DNA of 64,000 bases from Herbaspirillum sp. RV1423 (GTDB lineage: Bacteria > Pseudomonadota > Gammaproteobacteria > Burkholderiales > Burkholderiaceae_D). Shown in pieces: positions 59,017-64,000 of the stretch (positions within the stretch are counted from its first letter, which is position 1; every line of letters starts with the position of its first letter). Where the stretch lies: positions 1 to 64,000 of the forward strand of contig NZ_CBXX010000015.1 in the NCBI RefSeq assembly GCF_000577615.1, written 5' to 3'. The notes beneath the pieces are model-generated. The model was not told the origin of the DNA. It saw nothing but the letters and a program-made list of their open reading frames with translations, and made no database searches. The translations under genes were made by a program, and so were the position numbers.

Positions 59017-60847
59017 ATGCGCAAACTATTCACTTTAAAGCGGAGTTTTTTTTTTCTTTGTCGTGCTGGCAGCATTGTCGATATTGATGTTTGCCACATT
59101 GCAACTGATATTGAGGGCGCAGACCGAGATCGAAAAAGCCGGTGATGCGCGCTATAACTCCTACAAGCTCGCCAGCGAAGTCCGCAACAATTCAGAACGT
59201 CTGACTGCATCCGTGCGCAGATACGTCGTCACCGGCGATCCGAGATACGAGGCGATTTATTGGGACATCGTCGCCGTCAGCACCGGCAAGAAACCGCGCC
59301 CCGACGGCCGCACCATTTCCGTCACCGATCTGATGAAACAGGCCGGTTTTACCGATCAGGAATTCGCCAAGCTCAATGAGGCCCAATCGTTATCCACGGC
59401 GCTGATCAAGACGGAAGACATCGCCATGCATGCGGTCAAGGGCGAGTACGACGACGGCACCGGGAAATTCACCAAGAAAGATACGCCCGACCTGGAGAAG
59501 GCGCGCAAACTGGTGTACGACGACGTCTACGAAAAAAATGCCGCAAACATCATGCAGCCGATCACTGAATTTGAAACGCTGATGGACCGACGCACTGCCG
59601 GCGAACTGGACAAGGCGCGTGGCGACGGAACCCGGGCTTATGTCGTCGCCCTGGTAATGCTCGGCTTGATGCTGGCGACCTCGGTGGCCGTGCTCTATGC
59701 GCTGTATGTCCTGATCAAGAAACAGCTCGATCAGAGCCTGGTCGCCGCAGAGAAACTGGCCACCGGCGACCTGACCGCCAAACTTGCGGTCGAACGCGAC
59801 GATGAAATCGGCCGCCTGATGGGCGCCATCAACGGCATCGGCGAGGGACTCGCCAGCGTGGTCGGCAATGTGCGCACCGGCACTGAAACCATCAACGTCG
59901 CCTCGCGCGAAATCGCCACCGGCAATGCCGACCTGTCGAACCGCACCGAGTCCCAGGCCTCCAGCCTGGAAGAAACCGCGAGCTCGATGGAAGAGCTGAC
60001 ATCGACGGTGCGACAGAACGCCGACAACGCGCGCCAGGCCAATTCGCTGGTGACCTCGGCGTCCGAGCTGGCGCTCAAGGGCGGCAAAGTGGTCGGCGAT
60101 GTGGTCGTCACCATGGGCTCGATCAAAGAAAGCTCAAGCAAGATTGTCGACATCATCAGCGTGATTGACGGTATCGCCTTCCAGACCAACATCCTGGCAT
60201 TGAACGCGGCGGTGGAAGCGGCACGCGCCGGCGAACAGGGCCGCGGCTTCGCGGTGGTGGCGAGCGAAGTGCGCAGCCTGGCGCAGCGCAGCGCCTCGGC
60301 GGCCAAGGAAATCAAGGAACTGATCGGCGATTCGGTGGGCAAGGTCGACGCCGGCGGCAAGCTGGTGGACGAAGCCGGCGCCACCATGGGCGAGATCGTG
60401 ACCTCGGTCAAGCACGTGGCCGACATCATGGGCGAGATCACCGCCGCCAGCCAGGAGCAAAGCACAGGCATCGAGGAAGTGAACCGGGCGATTACGCAGA
60501 TGGATGAGATCACGCAGCAAAACGCCGCGCTGGTCGAGCAGGCCGCCGCCGCAGCCGAAAGCCTGCAGGAACAGGCCGGTCTGTTGGCGCAGGCTGTCAG
60601 CGTGTTCAAGCTGTCCGACAACGATCATGGCCGCATGTCTGCGACTTCGCATACGGCGCCGCAGCCAAAGCCGGTCCATAAAGCTGCCGCCGTGCGCGCG
60701 CCGGCGGCGAAGCAGAAGCCACTCAAAGCACCTGTGCAGGCGGTTGCGAAACCGGTTGCAAAACCGGCTGCACTGCCGACGGCAGCTTCCGCCGACAGGA
60801 CCGTCAAAGCAACCGGCGCCGATGAAAATTCCTGGGAAGAATTCTGA
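59017..60847 (+). CDS. Methyl-accepting chemotaxis protein, frame broken at a T10 tract
   Basis: GAGGAGGTGAGG precedes an ATG at 59017, which opens [13 protein letters not shown] and then leaves the receptor frame at ten T residues (59046-59055). One T fewer gives a perfect N-terminal signal-anchor helix running into [18 protein letters not shown] and a full receptor: sensor domain (about 40-200), second helix, HAMP, signalling tip [20 protein letters not shown], and a C-terminal SWEEF CheR tether. The intact part (from a GTG at 59063) encodes 594 residues. As written, the ATG frame ends after about 42 codons. Phase variation, slippage or a sequencing error are all possible. Confidence 0.85.
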
Positions 60848-60929
60848 TGATTCAGAGATTCTGACGCGCCCAGGTAAAAAGCGGCATGACCATTACCGGT
60901 CGTGCCGCTTTCCCTTTCGAGCCGAATGC

Positions 60930-61838
60930 TTACGCTGTGCGCTTGGCCGCAATGGCGTTTCCTGCGCGGCTGACTGCCTTGCGACCAAGGTGCTGCGAAA
61001 TGAACTGGCCTGCATCCACCACCGCATCCAGATTGACGCCGGTCTCGATGCCCAGGCCTTGCATCATGTAGAGCACATCTTCCGAGGCGACGTTGCCGGT
61101 CGCACCCTTGGCGTAAGGACAGCCGCCCAGGCCGGCGACCGAAGAGTGATAGATCGTGATGCCGACTTCCAGGCTGGCGTAGATATTGGCCAGCGCCTGG
61201 CCGTAGGTATCGTGGAAATGCCCCGACAGGCCGTCGATATGGAACTCGCGGATGGCCGCTTGCATGACCGGCGCAACCTTGTTCGGCGTCGCCACGCCGA
61301 TGGTGTCGGCGATGTCGATCTCGTCGCAACCCAGATCGCGGAAACGGCCGACGACGTCGGCCACCGCCGACAGCGGCACATCGCCTTGGTAGGGGCAGCC
61401 GAACGCGCAACTGACGGCTGCGCGCAGGCGTTTATTGTGTTGTTTTGCCGCTTGCGCGACCTCGCGGAAGCGCGCGATCGATTCGGCGATAGAGCAATTG
61501 ATATTCTTCTGCGAAAACGCTTGGGACGCGGCGCCGAAAATCACCATCTCATCGACGCCGGCTTCCAGCGCCGCTTCAAAACCCTTCATGTTGGGCACCA
61601 GCGCGGAATAGATCACACCGGGTTTGCGTGCAATGCCGCGCATGACTTCGCCGGACGTCGCCATCTGCGGCACCCATTTCGGCGACACGAACGACGCCGC
61701 TTCGATGTTGACGAAGCCGGCCGCCGTCAAGCGGTCGACCAGTTCGATCTTGACCTCGGCGGAAATGGTTTCCTTCTCGTTCTGCAAGCCGTCGCGCGGA
61801 CCGACTTCGACGATTTTTACTTTCTTGGGCAGGCTCAT
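60930..61838 (-). CDS. mvaB: Hydroxymethylglutaryl-CoA lyase
   Basis: A 302-residue HMG-CoA lyase: VEVGPRDGLQNEKETI (catalytic Asp/Arg), AASFVSPKWVPQM, SGHFHDTYGQALAN (metal His) and the signature GLGGCPYAKGATGNVASED with its catalytic Cys. It splits HMG-CoA to acetyl-CoA and acetoacetate, ending leucine catabolism (liuE position). AAAGGAGAC precedes the ATG. It follows ghrA by 65 bp. Confidence 0.95.
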   Translation of the reverse strand: MSLPKKVKIVEVGPRDGLQNEKETISAEVKIELVDRLTAAGFVNIEAASFVSPKWVPQMATSGEVMRGIARKPGVIYSALVPNMKGFEAALEAGVDEMVIFGAASQAFSQKNINCSIAESIARFREVAQAAKQHNKRLRAAVSCAFGCPYQGDVPLSAVADVVGRFRDLGCDEIDIADTIGVATPNKVAPVMQAAIREFHIDGLSGHFHDTYGQALANIYASLEVGITIYHSSVAGLGGCPYAKGATGNVASEDVLYMMQGLGIETGVNLDAVVDAGQFISQHLGRKAVSRAGNAIAAKRTA

Positions 61839-61903
61839 GGCGTTTGTCTCCTTTGCTATTTTGGGCAGGTTGTCGGATGCGGGATGCGGCGCGGGCGCCA
61901 CGA

Positions 61904-62842
61904 TCAATATCCTCGCTTGCGATCGACCAGACCGGCGACTGTTTCGCCGCGTTGCAGGGCGGCGATCTTTTCGGCGATCTGGCGCGCCGCGATATCGCGT
62001 ACCGTCAGCGCGGAAATATGCGGCGTGATGGCGATGCGCGGGTCGCTCCAGAACGGATGCTGAGGCGGCAACGGCTCTTCCCGGAACACGTCGAGCGTGG
62101 CGCCGGCAATCCGGCCGCTTGCCAGCAGCGGCGGCAAATCGGCTTCGACCAGATGGCCGCCGCGCGCCAGGTTGATCAGGTAAGCGCCGTGCGGCAACTG
62201 CGACAGCGTCTCGCGATTGAGGATGCCGGCGGTTTCCGGCGTCAGCGGCACCATGCATACCAGCACGCGCGCGCTGCGCAGGAAGTCATTCAATTGCGCG
62301 GCACCCGCGTGGCTCGTCACGCCGGGCATCGATCGGGGAGTGCGGCTCCAGCCGCTGACCTTGAAACCGAAATGCTGCAGGCTCTCGGCGATGCGCTGGC
62401 CGAGCACGCCCAGTCCCAGGATGCCGACGCCGAAATCGGCCTTGTCGAATGGCGGCAGCGGTTTCCATTCGCCGCGCCGCGCTTGCTGTTCGTACAGGTC
62501 GAGGCGGCGGTAATAGCGCAGCGTCGCCTGGACGGCGAATTCTGCCATTTGTTCGGCCATGCCGCCGTCGTCGATGCGGATCAGCGGCAGGTGTTCCGGC
62601 ACCACGTTCAATTGCAGGATGGCGTCGACGCCGGCGCCGAGATTGAATACCGCTTTCAGCTCGGGATGCGCCCGCAGCATCTCGAACGGCGGCTTCCACA
62701 CCACCGCATAATCGGCCGGCGCGGCAGAAGCAGCGTCGCCGGATTGCCAGAGGCGGACGTCGGCGTCCGGCAGGGCGGCGCGCAGATCGCGCAGCCAGGC
62801 GTCCTGGCTGGCGGTGTCTGCGGTCTGGAACAGGATGCGCAT
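61904..62842 (-). CDS. ghrA: Glyoxylate/hydroxypyruvate reductase A
   Basis: A 312-residue D-2-hydroxyacid dehydrogenase. Start MRILFQTADTASQDAW; NAD(P)-binding GILGLGVLGQRIAES; substrate Arg in LINLARGGHLVE; catalytic Glu in VFREEPLPPQHPF; His in TPHISALT. The order and length match GhrA. It reduces glyoxylate or hydroxypyruvate. The placement inside leucine-degradation genes is unexpected but common to several betaproteobacteria as far as I recall. Confidence 0.92.
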   Translation of the reverse strand: MRILFQTADTASQDAWLRDLRAALPDADVRLWQSGDAASAAPADYAVVWKPPFEMLRAHPELKAVFNLGAGVDAILQLNVVPEHLPLIRIDDGGMAEQMAEFAVQATLRYYRRLDLYEQQARRGEWKPLPPFDKADFGVGILGLGVLGQRIAESLQHFGFKVSGWSRTPRSMPGVTSHAGAAQLNDFLRSARVLVCMVPLTPETAGILNRETLSQLPHGAYLINLARGGHLVEADLPPLLASGRIAGATLDVFREEPLPPQHPFWSDPRIAITPHISALTVRDIAARQIAEKIAALQRGETVAGLVDRKRGY

Positions 62843-62916
62843 GTAGGTTGTCTGCAAAAAGTGAAGTAAGCCGATGATTTTACCTGCAACGCGTCGCCAT
62901 CGCTGCCATAACCAGC

Positions 62917-63852
62917 TTAGCCAGCGTTGCGCAATTCGCCGCCCACGATGGCGGCTGCGCCCGCTCTGACCAGTTGCGCCATCGCCCAGTCGGCGAGCGC
63001 GGCGTCGCCGAGATGGAAGTAGCGACGGTTGCATGCGGCCAGCAGCGGAATATCCGCCATCATCGACGACACCTGTTCGAGCGGAATCGTTTGCCGCTCC
63101 AGCAGCAGGAATTTCAAGATCACCTTGACGCTGTTCTGCGCATTGCGCAGCGGATCGTCCTGCAGATAGTCGAGTCGCGAATACGCTGTCGCCAGCGCCG
63201 CGCCGACATCCGCGAACGGCGCGCCGTGGCCGGGGATGACCAGCCGCACATCGAGTCCTGCAATCAGGTCTAGCGTCGCGTGCGCCTCGGCGAATCCGGA
63301 CTTGCCTTCCAGCTCCGGGAAGATCACGCCGAAGCCGTTCTGCCACAGGGCATCGGCCGAGATGAGCAATCCCTCTTGCGCGCAATACAAAATCAGCGAA
63401 TGCGGATCGTGTCCCGGCGCCGCCAGCGCGGTCCATTGCAGATCGCCAAGCAGCAGCGCATCGCCGTCCCGTATGGTGTCATCAAACGCGAAACGCGGAC
63501 ATTGCTGGCCGGTCGCCTTGTAGCTCAGTTGGTCTTCATCCCAGCGCGCCACCTTGCCGGCTTCGGCATGCGGGATCGCGGTGCGGCAGCGATAGGCGGC
63601 TTGCAAGGCCGCGTTGCCGCCGCAATGATCGGAATGCAGGTGTGTGTTGACCAGCCGGTCCAGCCGGTTACTGCGGTCGTGTTCCCGCAGCACATGCGCG
63701 ATCAGCGCCAGCGTCTGCGGCGCATGCGTGACGTAGCCGCTGTCGACCAGCGCGGTCTCCTGCTCGCCGAGGAACAGGATATTGTTCGACGACAGCCAGC
63801 CGCGCTCCAGCACATGGATGCTGGACGGCAGGCCGAACGGATTGGCAATCAT
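62917..63852 (-). CDS. MBL-fold metallo-hydrolase
   Basis: A 311-residue metallo-beta-lactamase-fold protein. VNTHLHSDHCGG gives the HxHxDH zinc motif; TALAAPGHDPHSLILY, LLISADALWQNGFG and LVIPGHGAPF supply further ligands. A C-terminal helical region resembles the LACTB2-like group. It may hydrolyse an acyl-CoA or other thioester. It starts 10 bp after the methylcrotonyl-CoA carboxylase subunit gene and is probably co-transcribed. Confidence 0.9.
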   Translation of the reverse strand: MIANPFGLPSSIHVLERGWLSSNNILFLGEQETALVDSGYVTHAPQTLALIAHVLREHDRSNRLDRLVNTHLHSDHCGGNAALQAAYRCRTAIPHAEAGKVARWDEDQLSYKATGQQCPRFAFDDTIRDGDALLLGDLQWTALAAPGHDPHSLILYCAQEGLLISADALWQNGFGVIFPELEGKSGFAEAHATLDLIAGLDVRLVIPGHGAPFADVGAALATAYSRLDYLQDDPLRNAQNSVKVILKFLLLERQTIPLEQVSSMMADIPLLAACNRRYFHLGDAALADWAMAQLVRAGAAAIVGGELRNAG

Positions 63853-63862
63853 CGCGGCGGGC

Positions 63863-64000
63863 TCAGGCCGGGGTGAACGCCAGCAACTGCGCGCCTTCCG
63901 CCACCTGGTCGCCGACCAGGTACAGCAGCTCGTCGATGACGCCGTCGGCGGGCGCGGCGATGGTGTGTTCCATCTTCATTGCTTCCATGATCAGCAGCGG
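63863..64000 (-). CDS. liuD: Methylcrotonyl-CoA carboxylase biotin subunit, 3' end
   Basis: Only the last 45 codons are in the window. They hold the biotin-attachment motif MEAMKMEHTIAAPADG (biotinyl Lys in AMKM) and VGDQVAEGAQLLAF, typical of the carboxyl-carrier domain at the C-terminus of acyl-CoA carboxylase alpha subunits. The link to HMG-CoA lyase two genes on points to 3-methylcrotonyl-CoA carboxylase (LiuD/MccA), though a propionyl- or geranyl-CoA carboxylase is not excluded. Confidence 0.75.
   Translation of the reverse strand, partial: PLLIMEAMKMEHTIAAPADGVIDELLYLVGDQVAEGAQLLAFTPA

Noticed and set aside
59063..60847. GTG at 59063 as the true chemoreceptor start
   Set aside because: No ribosome-binding site precedes it and the product would lack the basic residues before its first membrane helix, whereas the ATG at 59017 has both once the T tract is corrected.

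Overview
The window is high-GC, gene-dense chromosomal DNA of a betaproteobacterium. Gene content and order point to Oxalobacteraceae, probably a Herbaspirillum-like soil or plant-associated organism: separate ureA and ureB, a urea ABC transporter joined to urease, betaproteobacterial chemoreceptors, and a second infA beside a cold-shock gene. This placement is inferred from family resemblance only. I saw no rRNA, tRNA, CRISPR array, prophage or complete insertion sequence.

Layout. 1-0.8 kb: a truncated pagL-like remnant directly behind a pRiA4b ORF-3 gene. 0.8-12.8 kb, minus strand: urtABCDE (urea import), ureDABC-EFG (urease and nickel insertion) and a hupE/ureJ nickel permease, with a sigma-54-type promoter and an NtrC-like site before urtA. 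12.8-18.3 kb: ferritin-like protein, MFS/LysR divergent pair, dapA-like aldolase, HD hydrolase, cold-shock protein. 18.5-22.7 kb: an RNA/translation cluster with infA, a DUF1488-like protein and a DEAD-box helicase carrying three C-terminal DbpA-type RNA-binding domains. 22.8-27.2 kb: flavin monooxygenase plus sulfonate-type binding protein, a Cys-motif protein, YjdM and a Gfo/Idh oxidoreductase. 27.4-34.2 kb: two convergent chemoreceptors, then a diguanylate cyclase preceded by an inner-membrane-type binding lipoprotein. 34.5-44.2 kb: Bcr/CflA transporter, then a FadR-type regulator with a Dpp-like ABC importer, an AMI1-like amidase and ureidoglycolate lyase. 44.3-58.5 kb: housekeeping and transport genes (rarD, ettA, orphan binding protein, BASS transporter, molybdoenzyme, hisC, three small regulators or lipoproteins, MFS pumps, HD-GYP, nitronate monooxygenase). 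58.6-60.8 kb: a FliA-type promoter driving a 40-aa membrane peptide and a chemoreceptor whose frame is broken at a T10 tract. 60.9-64 kb: leucine-catabolism genes (HMG-CoA lyase, 2-hydroxyacid reductase, metallo-hydrolase, end of the biotin subunit of methylcrotonyl-CoA carboxylase).

How it fits together. Two separate regions converge on urea. The ureide-type operon at 36-44 kb ends in an enzyme that releases urea, and the first 12 kb import and hydrolyse urea under apparent nitrogen control. Signalling is over-represented: three chemoreceptors, one diguanylate cyclase and one HD-GYP protein. The most unusual items are the homopolymer-disrupted chemoreceptor, the binding lipoprotein/cyclase pair, the triple-RRM helicase, and two classes of palindromic intergenic repeat.
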